This document shows, one piece after another, positions 42,593 to 51,889 of a stretch of 64,000 nt of DNA. The stretch's first letter is position 1; each line of letters starts with the position of its first letter. The translations under genes and the position numbers were made by a program. The stretch lies in NCBI RefSeq assembly GCF_000826545.1, contig NZ_CDME01000011.1:1018001-1082000 (forward strand). The letters run 5' to 3'. The stretch comes from Kibdelosporangium sp. MJ126-NF4. GTDB lineage: Bacteria > Actinomycetota > Actinomycetes > Mycobacteriales > Pseudonocardiaceae. A model generated the notes under the pieces. It worked only from the letters and a program-made list of their open reading frames with translations. It did not search any database and was not told where the DNA came from.

Positions 42593-42735
42593 GTGTTCGG
42601 CGGGCGTTACAGCGGCGCCGGCTCGCATCTGCTCTACCAGGCTCTGGTGCACGCGGTGGACGGCTCGGTCGCGCCGGCGACCGACGGCCGAACGGTGAGC
42701 GCAGCACCGATATCGGAATTGGTGCGCCGGAACGG
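42593..42735 (+). pseudogene. unidentified gene fragment cut by the IS copy
   Basis: The plus-strand frame reads VFGGRYSGAGSHLLYQALVH and AVDGSVAPATDGRTVSAAPI, protein-like but without a start. It stops being coherent where the right IS copy begins. Not recognised. Confidence 0.25.
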
Positions 42736-43081
42736 GGCCAGTGCCAGTAGCGGGCCGAGGGTGTCGATCACGCGATGGGCGCGGAGTGCGAGACGCCGAA
42801 CAGCGGTCCGATCTGGCGCATCGTGAGGTTGGTGCGCCAGTAGGCGTCGACCAGTAGCACGCGGTCGGCTAGGTCCAGTCGCCATTGCCGGCCAGGGCGG
42901 CCGTCGGTGATCTCGTCCCTGCCGCGCTGGGCCACGACGCGAACGAGCTTGCGGAACTGGCCAGGCTGTAGGCCGGTGAACGGTGCGATCCACTCCGGGC
43001 GTGATGCCGTGATCACCTGCATCCCACCACGATCAACGATCACGGCGCCGCGTCTGCCATCGGGTTACGAGACATCCCTTA
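42735..43081 (-). mobile_element. inverted partial copy of the IS5-type element
   Basis: Same left end as the 39.45 kb copy (CTAAGGGATGTCTCGTAA read on the minus strand) and the first 100 or so codons of the transposase, including QWRLDLADRVLLVDAYWRT, which the other copy lacks. It ends abruptly near 42735. Confidence 0.8.
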
Positions 43082-43119
43082 GCCTTCGGGCAGTAGTGGC
43101 CAGGAAGGACGGGAAGTCG

Positions 43120-44087
43120 ATGAGTGGGGGCATTCTCGATCCGGACACCGTCGCCCAGGCGGTCATGTCCCTGCTGCAGCAGGCTCGCGGACAGGTGGCG
43201 GAACAGTCGCAGGAGGTCATCGCCGAGACGATGGGCCCGGACTCAGCTGCCGGGCGGGCCATCGCCGAGCGAGTCGGCCAGCACCTGCGGGGCACGCCAC
43301 CACCGGCGGCGGACGAGGACGAGGACGAGGACTTTGACCTTTGGTCCAGCGCCTCGAAGCTCGCCTCGATCGCCGGAGAAAGGTGTTGGCAGACGGAGGG
43401 CTGGTGGCGCCGGTCGAGTCCACCCGCGAGGAGTGGACCGGCTCCGGCTTGGCCGACAGCATCGAGGGCCTGGTCGACGCGGTGCGCTCGGATGGCTGGG
43501 TGGACGACGCGCTGGCCGGGCTCGGTCTCGGCCTCGAGGTCGCCGCCACGGTCATGGACCCGATCAGCGCGTTGCTGGCCAACGGCATCGGCTGGGCGAT
43601 GGAGTACTTCGAGCCGCTACGGGAGATCCTCGACGAGTTGACCGGCAAGCCGGACGTGGTCCGCTCGCACGCCGCCACCTGGAACAACATGGCGACCGAG
43701 CTGTACGCGATGAGCGACGAGCTGGGCAATCACCTTGACCAGGACACCCCGGACTGGCACGGCGGATCCGCCGACGCCTACCGCGCGCTGATGGTCAACA
43801 ACGTCGAAGCCCTCGGCGGGCTGGCCGCGATCTCCGCGGCGATGGCGGCGGCGACCGAGGGCGCGGGCGGGCTGGTCGAGCTGACCAGGGAGATCGTCCG
43901 CGACCTGATCGCCGACCTGGTGGCCAAGGTGATCGTGTGGGTGGCGGAGGCGGTCTTCGTCGTCACCATCCCAGTCATCGCGACGCAGATCGCGGCGGCG
44001 GTCGTCAAGTGGGTCGGCCGGATCACCACGTACGTCCTCGGCCTGATCAACAGCCTCACCAACCTCGACAAGCTCCTCAACAGCTGA
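43120..44087 (+). pseudogene. ESX (type VII)-type secreted protein, one frameshift
   Basis: From ATG 43120 the frame runs MSGGILDPDTVAQAVMSLLQ to SASKLASIAGE. It then needs a one-base shift near 43380 to continue VLADGGLVAPVESTREEWTG and ATWNNMATELYAMSDELGNH, a WXG100-like helical pair with the DWHGGSADAYRAL turn. Hydrophobic helices near the end (VIVWVAEAVFVVTIPVIATQ). One A missing from a short A-run would explain the break. Repaired length about 322 residues. Confidence 0.7.
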
Positions 44088-44109
44088 GGACAGTCCCGCT
44101 AGGAGCACA

Positions 44110-44400
44110 GTGGACCTCGTCAAGCTGAACACCGACTCGCGCGCCCTGCTGGAGTCAGTCGCCGACCGCCTCCCGCAGGACACCGTCGCGCAGTACCGCA
44201 GGCTGAGCACAGCAGGCGAATGGGCCGAGCTGGTCGACGGGCTCGCCGCATCCCTGGTGCGCCGCAAGGTCACCCTTACTGTCGCCGAGTACCAGCAGTT
44301 GGCCGACCTGCTCGGCCGCTTTCCCACAGGCCAGGAGGGCTACACCTACCTGGGCGACCCGCAGAACGTGCTGGCGCAACTGGCGGTCGACCCGTCATGA
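44110..44400 (+). CDS. small protein following the ESX-type gene
   Basis: The protein has 96 residues from GTG 44110, with AGGAG four bases upstream. Helical: AQYRRLSTAGEWAELVDGLA and VAEYQQLADLLGRFPTGQEG. It starts 22 bases after the ESX-type gene, in the position of a chaperone or partner. Not recognised. Confidence 0.6.
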   Translation: MDLVKLNTDSRALLESVADRLPQDTVAQYRRLSTAGEWAELVDGLAASLVRRKVTLTVAEYQQLADLLGRFPTGQEGYTYLGDPQNVLAQLAVDPS

Positions 44401-44808
44401 GCGCGCTGAGGGCACACGCGCGGCACATCCTGGCCCTGATGCTCCTGATGGTCAGGTTCATGCTGCTGCACAAACGCCCCTCAGACGGAGATAGATGCCC
44501 AGACCGCGTAGTGAACCACGGCGTGGCCAACGGTGACTGTGACTCCGTAGCTATTGGAGCCGCCAGCACGGCGCGCTGGAGCGACGGCAGCGTAGTGGGA
44601 TATCGCCAAATCCGTATCCCGAGCGGTCATGGACCCGTAGCAGGGGAGTGGTTGCGGTGAGGATCAGTGAGGTCGCAACTGCTGCTGGGCGGTCAGGTAG
44701 CGCGCCGGTTTCGACGACGAGGATGTCGCGCCTGGTGACTGCGGAGGCTGGTGGCGCTTGCCTGAGTGCGGTGTGTGGGGCGGCGGCCGGTCAGGCTAGT
44801 TTGCTCGG
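44401..44808. other. gene-free stretch
   Basis: No coherent frame. TAGTTT at 44797-44802 lies six bases before the GTG of the next gene and could be the -10 element of a leaderless transcript. Confidence 0.35.
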
Positions 44809-45249
44809 GTGAGTCTTCTCGATGATGTGGCCGAGCGCGATGGCTGGCGGTGCTGGGTGTGCGACGAACTGGTCGACCCCGATATGTCGGTCAATGACAC
44901 GCGGGGGCCCAGCGTCGACAGCCGGACCGCTGACCGGAAGGCCAAGGTCGCCGAGCGGCTCGCGCACCGCGGGTGCAACACCCGCAAGGGCGCGGTCAAG
45001 GTGGTCATCGCCTGGCCGGACCGGCTGCATGTGGTCGAGCCCGCGCCGCTGATCACCGTTGCCGGGAGGTTGGAGCGTAAGGGGGGCCGCGAGATGGTGG
45101 CCCGTTGTCCGACCAAACAGGACGCCCAGGACGCTGCGGATTGGCTGGTGGACCGGTTCTCCCGACTGGTACCAGGGCTGCCGGTGACCGCCAACATCGA
45201 GGAGGGTGGCGGTCAGTTCCTCGTCATCCTGGCCACCGGCCGCCGCTGA
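44809..45249 (+). CDS. HNH-nuclease-like protein
   Basis: The protein has 146 residues from GTG 44809. RDGWRCWVCDELVDPDMSVN followed by AERLAHRGCNTRKGAVKVVI gives the C-x2-C and H-x2-CN-x2-KG pattern of HNH proteins, but the central D-H dipeptide is replaced, so activity is doubtful. C-terminal half: AADWLVDRFSRLVPGLPVTA, not recognised. No neighbour explains its role. Confidence 0.6.
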   Translation: MSLLDDVAERDGWRCWVCDELVDPDMSVNDTRGPSVDSRTADRKAKVAERLAHRGCNTRKGAVKVVIAWPDRLHVVEPAPLITVAGRLERKGGREMVARCPTKQDAQDAADWLVDRFSRLVPGLPVTANIEEGGGQFLVILATGRR

Positions 45250-45560
45250 CCGGGATCACCAAGCTCCGGCGTGGCAGTCGGTGTAAGAGCGCCGCGAGTA
45301 ACGCCCTGTTAGCCGGACTGAACCGCACCTTCGTGTCGCCGAGTTGTTGTGGCAGCACTGCGATCTGGTGCCGCAAACACCAAGATCTCGATGTCCTTGT
45401 CCGGTTGCTCATGGGGAGCAGGCGAAGCAGGGCGAAGGTATTGGTCAGGCCAAGGTATGCCAGTCGCAGCAGCACGGCCAGTCATCCTGCTGTGGCACCG
45501 CCAGCCGTGAGTGGACGGCGTCGACATCACCATGGACAGCATCCGACCAGTACGGATGAG
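45250..45560 (-). pseudogene. transposase/integrase-core fragment
   Basis: MLLRLAYLGLTNTFALLRLL, then after a frameshift PDKDIEILVF-type sequence and RHQIAVLPQQLGDTKVRFSP, are the N-terminus of an actinomycete IS3/IS481-like transposase. Only about 80 codons remain. Confidence 0.65.
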
Positions 45561-45612
45561 GTTTTCGGCAAGCCTGGGTGGGTGGCCCGATCGTGGTGTG
45601 CCAGGTTCGCTC

Positions 45613-45649
45613 GAACACCGCACGATCGACCGCACCAAGGGCCAGTTGG
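45613..45649 (+). repeat. 37-bp direct repeat, left copy
   Basis: Matches 53997-54033 at 33 of 37 positions (starts GAACACCGCACGATCGACCG). The two copies bracket the regulator, secreted-protein and NHL genes in the same orientation. Possibly the end of an old transposase gene. Confidence 0.6.
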
Positions 45650-45694
45650 CCTACTCGCCCTGGGCCCTACCGTGACCACGGAGCGAGGAGGACT

Positions 45695-48583
45695 GTGGGT
45701 GCGCGATTCGTGGGGCGGGCAGCCGAAACGGACCAGCTCGTCGGGCTCCTGGCCGAGGCACGCGCCGGTCGGGGCGCGTTCGCCCTGATCAGCGGCGAAC
45801 CCGGGATCGGCCGGACCGCGCTCGTGCAGCACGTGAGCGAGGCCGCCGCCGGCTTCGACGTGCTGTGGGCGACGTGCTGGGCGAACGACCAGGTGCCCTG
45901 TTGGGCGTTGGTGCAGCTGGCACGCAGGTTCGCTGTCGTCACCGGGACACCAGGTGTGGACAGGGAGTGGTTCGCTGAGGGCACCGACCGCTTCCGGTTG
46001 TTCGACACGTTCACCCAGTTGTTGTCGTCCGCCGAACGGCCGCAGCTGGTCGTGGTCGACGACCTGCACTGGGCCGATGTGGGTTCCCTCCGATACCTGG
46101 AGTTCCTCGGCCATCAGGTGCGGGACAGCCGGATCGTGGTGGTGGGGACGACCGAGGACGGCCGGTTGCCTGCTGAGCTGGTCCGGTTGGGCACGCGCGT
46201 CCCGCTCGGTGGGTTGAGCGAGGGCGAAACAAGGGAGTTGCTGCACGCGCTCACCGGTCGCGAGTCCGACGCGGGCCACGTGCATCGGCGCACGGGCGGA
46301 AATCCTTCGCTCGTCACGGAGATCGCCCTCCACCCGGGTAAGCATATTCCGGAGACTGTCAGGCACGTGCTCGACCGTCGCCTCGCCCACCTGTCCCCTG
46401 ACGCCATGGAGCTGCTGACAGTGGGCGCCGTGCTGGGCGCCCGGTTCGACCTGCGTGAGGTCGCCGCCATGACGCACAAGTCGGTGATGACAGTCCGGGC
46501 GGCGCTGCCGTTCGACGACGGCGTCGTCGTGCAAGGGGACGCGCACACTGTCGAGTTCCCGTACACCCTCATGCGGGACGTGATCCTGGCTCGGTTGACC
46601 CCCGCCGACGAGGTCGCGTTGCACCGGCGGGCCGCGGAGGTCGTCGGCCATGACGCGGCCCGGTTGGCCGCCCACTTCAGCCGGGCGTGCCACGCGCCGG
46701 AGGCCGTGCGGTACGGCGTCGAGGCGGGGCGGGCGGCGATACGGTCCGGTGCGTACGAGGCCGCCGTCGGCCACTTCCACCAGACCGTCGCCCTGCTGAC
46801 CGACCCCGGCAAGCGGGCGCGGCTGCTGGTCGAGCTGGCCGGGGCACAACGGCTGTCGGGTGATCCGGCGGCGGCGATGGCGACCGCGAGGCAGGCGTTG
46901 GAGCTTGCCAGGGCCGTGGGTGACCACGAGACCGCCGGTTGGGCCGCGCTCGCCGACGGCCACCAGTCCCCGTTGGGCGAGATCGACTGGACGCCGGTGC
47001 ACGGCATCGAGCGGGTACTGGCCGACCTGCCCGGCGACGACAGCGAGTTGCGTGCCCGCCTGCTGGCCAGGCTGGCCGTGGACACCGGCAGCGGTGCGGT
47101 CGCCGGCCAGGCGGTCGCCATGGCCCGCCGGGTCGACCAGCCCGAGGTGATCATCACCGCGTTGATCGCCCGGCACGACACGCTCAGGTGGCGGCCGGAG
47201 ACGGTCCACGAACGACTGGCGATCGCGGCCGAGGCGGTCGAGCTCGGCACCGGGGCGGGTGTTCCGGAGTCCGTGGCGGAGGGTCGGCTCCGACAGTTGG
47301 AAAGCCTGTTGGAACTGGGGCAGCGGGCCGCCGCCGAGCGGGTGCTCGCCGAGTGCGGGTTGCTCGTCAACCAGACGCGCAATCCGTTGTGGCATCACCT
47401 GTACATGACCGCTACCGCGCGGCTCCGTTGGCTCGAAAGGGATTTCGCCGCCGCCGTGGACATCACCCGGACCATGCTCGACGGTGCCGACGCCGTGCCG
47501 TGGGTGACGCCGATGTGGCACGAGTTCGCGGCCAGCCTCGCACTGGCCGCGGGCGACACGGCCGGTGCGGCGGAGGCGGAGGCCAGGTTCGTCGCCTCGG
47601 TGGCCGCGACACCGCCGCACTGGACCCGGCCGATGTGGCAGGCACTGGAAGCACGGCTGGCCGCCCGGATGGGCAGGCTCGCCGACGCCCGGCTGACGCT
47701 CGACCAGCTGCTCGCCGAAGGCGTGCCCGCGGTTATCGACCGGCGCGGCGGGCTCGCCTGCCTGGCGTGCCTCGCCGAGGTGGCGTACCTCGTCGGTGCC
47801 GACGAGTACGCGGCCGACATCCTGACGATGGCGCGACCGTACGCACAGGTCGTGGTCCTGTTCGTGTGGACGCCCATGTCCCACTACCTCAGCCTGCTCG
47901 CGACCATGGTGGGTGATGCCGCCGAAGCCGAACTCCACCGACGCTCCACAGTGGACATAGCACGGCGGATGGGCGCCCGGCTGTGGCTCGACGACCTCGA
48001 ACCGCCCCAGCCGCCCGGGTCCCCCGACACCGTCGTTTTGGCCCGCGAGGGCGACTACTGGACGCTCGGCCACGCGGGCAACACCGCCCGGCTGCGGCAC
48101 GGCAAGGGCATGGAGTACCTGGCCGGACTGTTGGCCAGGCCCGGCGTGGAGACGCACGCGCTGCACCTGGCCGGCGAGACCCACCCCAACGGGACCGATG
48201 ACCTCGGACCGCACCTGGACGCGCGGGCCAAGGCGGCGTACAAGCAGCGGCTGGGCGATCTCCGCGCGGACCTGGCCGAGGCGACCGAGTACCACGACCT
48301 GGAACGTGCCCGGAAAGCGCGGGACGAGATCGACGCGCTGGTCAGGGAACTCGCCCGAACGGTCGGTCTGCGGGGGCGCGACAGGCCGAACGGATCGGCG
48401 GCCGAACGCGCACGGATCAACGTGACCAGGAGGTTGCGCTCCACCATCGACCGAATCAGCGAAATCCACCCCGGCCTGGGCTACCACCTCGACACAGCGA
48501 TCCGGACCGGCACGTTCTGCAGCTATCAGCCCGGCCCGGCGCCGAGCGTGTCGTGGCGGGTGAACATCGTTCCGTCCGAGTGA
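45695..48583 (+). CDS. MalT-like ATPase regulator without LuxR HTH
   Basis: The protein has 962 residues from GTG 45695, with GAGGAG upstream. N-terminal AAA module RFVGRAAETDQLVGLL, P-loop ISGEPGIGRTALVQHV (Arg where Lys is standard), Walker B QLVVVDDLHWADVGSLRYLE. A long TPR-like middle follows. The C-terminal domain starts REGDYWTLGHAGNTARLRHG and ends HLDTAIRTGTFCSYQPG, a module seen on other STAND/AAA regulators. No classical HTH is visible, so it may act through partners. It probably controls the two secreted proteins downstream. Confidence 0.8.
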   Translation: MGARFVGRAAETDQLVGLLAEARAGRGAFALISGEPGIGRTALVQHVSEAAAGFDVLWATCWANDQVPCWALVQLARRFAVVTGTPGVDREWFAEGTDRFRLFDTFTQLLSSAERPQLVVVDDLHWADVGSLRYLEFLGHQVRDSRIVVVGTTEDGRLPAELVRLGTRVPLGGLSEGETRELLHALTGRESDAGHVHRRTGGNPSLVTEIALHPGKHIPETVRHVLDRRLAHLSPDAMELLTVGAVLGARFDLREVAAMTHKSVMTVRAALPFDDGVVVQGDAHTVEFPYTLMRDVILARLTPADEVALHRRAAEVVGHDAARLAAHFSRACHAPEAVRYGVEAGRAAIRSGAYEAAVGHFHQTVALLTDPGKRARLLVELAGAQRLSGDPAAAMATARQALELARAVGDHETAGWAALADGHQSPLGEIDWTPVHGIERVLADLPGDDSELRARLLARLAVDTGSGAVAGQAVAMARRVDQPEVIITALIARHDTLRWRPETVHERLAIAAEAVELGTGAGVPESVAEGRLRQLESLLELGQRAAAERVLAECGLLVNQTRNPLWHHLYMTATARLRWLERDFAAAVDITRTMLDGADAVPWVTPMWHEFAASLALAAGDTAGAAEAEARFVASVAATPPHWTRPMWQALEARLAARMGRLADARLTLDQLLAEGVPAVIDRRGGLACLACLAEVAYLVGADEYAADILTMARPYAQVVVLFVWTPMSHYLSLLATMVGDAAEAELHRRSTVDIARRMGARLWLDDLEPPQPPGSPDTVVLAREGDYWTLGHAGNTARLRHGKGMEYLAGLLARPGVETHALHLAGETHPNGTDDLGPHLDARAKAAYKQRLGDLRADLAEATEYHDLERARKARDEIDALVRELARTVGLRGRDRPNGSAAERARINVTRRLRSTIDRISEIHPGLGYHLDTAIRTGTFCSYQPGPAPSVSWRVNIVPSE

Positions 48584-48634
48584 ACGCCTTACCTGATTGC
48601 TGGGGGTGGAGATGCCATCTGGAGGTTTTCCCGC

Positions 48635-51600
48635 GTGACCCGACACCATTTCAGACGTGTCACCTCGGTCGTGGCAGCGACCGCGGTGCTGGTGGGGATG
48701 GCCCAACCGGCCGTCGCCGCCGAACCACCGGTGCAGCTGTCCGACGGACAGGTCGCCGACGCGCTGTTCAGTGCGGCGATGTACGCCAAGGCCAGCGGAC
48801 TGACCCTGGACAAGGACGCCATCGCCACGGCGGAGTTCGTGGACTGGCGGGCCAAGAACCCGACCGCGGACGCCCGGACGTCCCGGATCCACCTCGCGAA
48901 CATGCGGGCGGCGTACAACAGCAAGCTCACCACTGAGCAGGCCGAGCAGCCACACGCCGACGTGATTCGCCGCCTGATCACCATCACCTACGACCAATCG
49001 GACGCGGTGATCACCGGTCCGAACATGACCAACATGCTTGGCGTCGCCACCGGCCGGGACCTCTACCAGGCCATCGGGGCCCGCGAGGACCGGCTCACCG
49101 GCATGCAGCAGCGCCTTGACCTCGACGTCCAGTTCACTCAGGCGTCGACCGCCGCGTGGAAGGCACTGCGCGCCAGGGCGTCAACCGACGCGGTGGCCGC
49201 GCAGATCTGGACCGAGCAGATCGGCGCCGCGCTGCCCGGCCAGGCGTTCGCCCTGTCGGCAACCGCGACGACGGCACAGTTGAAGGCGCTGCCGCCGTTC
49301 CAGGGCGTGCTCGACTTCGACAAGATCAACGCCGAGGGCACAAAGGGCAAGACCGCGTTGGTGGCCGAGGTGATGCGCCAGTACGCACCGGTGCAGGCCA
49401 ACCTCCTTGGCCGCAACAACCAGATCAGCGACGCGCTGGTGAGCGCGAACGCGGCGCAGGCGGCCCCTGGCGGCACCAAGGCCACGCCACCCGACCCGGC
49501 AACGCTCGACCAGGCGAAGAAGGACTTCGAAGCACGGCAGAAGTACCTGGACGCGGGCAAGGCGATCGGCGAGGGCCTTGTCGAAGGCGTGAAGTCCTTT
49601 GACAAGGACGCCAGCACGACGCTGCTGACGTGGGTTGAGACCGTGTACAAGCTGGCGTCGGCCGCCAACGAGGTGCTCAAGGCGGTGCAGACGCTCGCAA
49701 CGACGACCGGTATCGGCGCGACCTTCGGCGGCATCGGCGCGGTTGTCGGCGCGGCCGTCGGGCTCGTGCAGGTGATCTCCAGCCTGCTCAACGGCAGCGG
49801 CGACCAGGCCGCGCAGCGGCAGATCCTGTCCGCGTTGTCCGACGGCTTCGCCAAGGTGCAGAACACCCTGCGAGCCATTTACACCACCATGAACAACCGG
49901 TTCAACCGGATCGACGTGGCCCTGAGCAAGATCTACGGCGACATGATGGCCAAGTTCGCGCAAGTGGTCGACATGCTCTACCGGCTACAGGGCTCGGTGG
50001 ACCAGGTCCACCAGGACCTGCTTGCGCTGCAGACGAAGGTGGAGGCGTTCGGCAAGGCGACGCTCGACTCCCTGAGCAACCTCCAGAAGCAGAGTTTCAT
50101 CGACAGCGTCGGCACCTACGTCGACTACCCGGTGTACAACGGCGGGCGCACCATCCCCGACTACAACACGTTCGAGTTGCAGGTCGGCAAGTACATGACG
50201 ATGGCGACGGACCACGCCCACAAGGCGCCGTTCCTCGCAGGCGGCGACATCGCCGACCCGCAGGACGTGCTGAAGCAGTACGGGACTGCGGGTACCACCG
50301 ACTGGCTGGCCGACTGGGCGAACCACAACCTCGGCACGAGACTTGCGACCAACCTCGGCTCCCCTCAGCCGAACATGGACATGTGGGCCGAGGCGGCGCG
50401 GGCGTATTACCTGATCGCGTCGCAGAACCAGCACTGGGCGGCGCAGGACACGGCGCAGGCACGGGCGACCGCGATCCTGAACGCCGGGGCAGGCATGCCT
50501 GCGAGCACAACCCAGTTCACCGCGGCCGACCCCGCAGCGGCCGACAAGGTGAACAAGCTCTTCAAGGGGCTCGACACGGAATACCGCACTCGCATGGACA
50601 ACTTCGCGAACTCCGTGCGCGACATGCGGTTCGACGTGTTCCCGCTCGACCGCAGGGACTACGACATCTTCCGGCCGACCGTCCTGCCTCAGGCAGGGAT
50701 GGACAAGCTGAGCAAACTGCCGAACGCGGCAAAGCCGTGTACCCCGACCCCCGGCAGGTTCGACATTCCCAGGCCGGAGAAGGCCATGTCGGCGACGCCC
50801 GGCGCCGAGACCGGCTACCAGTGGTCGATCGGCCGGTACCTTGACCCCAACTGGAAGCTCAACCTCTGCTACGAGGCGACCAAGTTCAGCCAGCCCGGGT
50901 GGACAAGGACGTGTATGAGCACCGGCTGCGTGCACCGGTCCACGTGGTCGCTCGACCTGAACTTCTACGAGGTCATGGAGAACGCGCCCGGCGGGCCGTA
51001 CCGGACCTACGTCCACCATGCCCGCAAGCATTTCAAGTTGTGCGAGTGGTGGACGGGGAGGACCGATCCCGCCCCGACCAACTGGCCCATCCAGTGCTCG
51101 GCCAACGACGAGATCTCGCCGGACACCATCGAGAGGGCGCTGAGCGTTCCGGACTACACGGGTCCCCCGCAGCCCGAACGCGGCGTCGAGACCGTGCGCA
51201 ACAGGGACATCCAGGACGGCGGGTTCTACCCACCGGCGGGAGTCGACCCGGTCCGTGACCTGATCAGCGACCGGACCGCGGACTACTACAACCTGGTGGC
51301 CAGCAAGGGGGACGCCGCGCTGGGCGCACACGAGCTGGACAACCTGGTGATGCTGTACCAGGCGTTCGTCAGCCTCGGCATGCCGAGGGCCAAGGTGAAC
51401 GACGACCAGCTGCGGGCGCTGCTCTTCGGCGCACACGGGATACCCGCCAACCTGCCTGCCACGCGGGAGAACAACATGCAGGCCAACTCGTTGATCGCGA
51501 GTACCTACGCCGAAGCGGCGCTCGCCGTCAAGGCCAACAAGTACAAGGGTCCGCTGCCGATGCCGCTGTTGTCGGACGGGAACGAGGGTGACCCGCCGAT

Positions 51601-51817
51601 CGACTGTCGACCGTTCCAACAGGACGGTCGGGACGCGCTGGGGGACTGTCTCGCATCGGTCGCCAAGCAACGGGCCGACCGGTTGTACGGCCGGATCGCC
51701 CTGCACTTCCAGGCGATCGCCAGCGGCGCCGAGTCGCCGACATCGCCGTTGCTGCAGGAGGCGACGGACAACCTGAAGCTCCAGGCCAGGTTTGCCAAGG
51801 CGTACGCGACGCGATGA
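48635..51817 (+). CDS. large secreted protein with hydrophobic hairpin and coiled coils
   Basis: The protein has 1,060 residues from GTG 48635, with GGAGG nine bases upstream. Sec signal peptide RVTSVVAATAVLVGMAQPAV cut after AVA. Helical throughout. Around residues 355-385 the stretch TTTGIGATFGGIGAVVGAAV continuing GLVQVISSLL is glycine-rich and hydrophobic, followed by a long heptad region (MMAKFAQVVDMLYRLQGSVD). The C-terminal third has paired cysteines and aromatic segments. The layout resembles alpha-helical pore-forming toxins, but I recognise no family. It is between the regulator and the NHL gene. Confidence 0.75.
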   Translation: MTRHHFRRVTSVVAATAVLVGMAQPAVAAEPPVQLSDGQVADALFSAAMYAKASGLTLDKDAIATAEFVDWRAKNPTADARTSRIHLANMRAAYNSKLTTEQAEQPHADVIRRLITITYDQSDAVITGPNMTNMLGVATGRDLYQAIGAREDRLTGMQQRLDLDVQFTQASTAAWKALRARASTDAVAAQIWTEQIGAALPGQAFALSATATTAQLKALPPFQGVLDFDKINAEGTKGKTALVAEVMRQYAPVQANLLGRNNQISDALVSANAAQAAPGGTKATPPDPATLDQAKKDFEARQKYLDAGKAIGEGLVEGVKSFDKDASTTLLTWVETVYKLASAANEVLKAVQTLATTTGIGATFGGIGAVVGAAVGLVQVISSLLNGSGDQAAQRQILSALSDGFAKVQNTLRAIYTTMNNRFNRIDVALSKIYGDMMAKFAQVVDMLYRLQGSVDQVHQDLLALQTKVEAFGKATLDSLSNLQKQSFIDSVGTYVDYPVYNGGRTIPDYNTFELQVGKYMTMATDHAHKAPFLAGGDIADPQDVLKQYGTAGTTDWLADWANHNLGTRLATNLGSPQPNMDMWAEAARAYYLIASQNQHWAAQDTAQARATAILNAGAGMPASTTQFTAADPAAADKVNKLFKGLDTEYRTRMDNFANSVRDMRFDVFPLDRRDYDIFRPTVLPQAGMDKLSKLPNAAKPCTPTPGRFDIPRPEKAMSATPGAETGYQWSIGRYLDPNWKLNLCYEATKFSQPGWTRTCMSTGCVHRSTWSLDLNFYEVMENAPGGPYRTYVHHARKHFKLCEWWTGRTDPAPTNWPIQCSANDEISPDTIERALSVPDYTGPPQPERGVETVRNRDIQDGGFYPPAGVDPVRDLISDRTADYYNLVASKGDAALGAHELDNLVMLYQAFVSLGMPRAKVNDDQLRALLFGAHGIPANLPATRENNMQANSLIASTYAEAALAVKANKYKGPLPMPLLSDGNEGDPPIDCRPFQQDGRDALGDCLASVAKQRADRLYGRIALHFQAIASGAESPTSPLLQEATDNLKLQARFAKAYATR

Positions 51818-51889
51818 GCCACCGCGGGTGGGCGACCTCGGGTCGCCCACCCGTCCCATCTGACGTGAAACCAACTGGAAGCCAAGGAA

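Noticed and set aside
45527..48997. An 1,156-codon open frame on the minus strand
   Set aside because: Antisense shadow of the MalT-like regulator; no motif in it, whereas the plus strand has a P-loop and Walker B.
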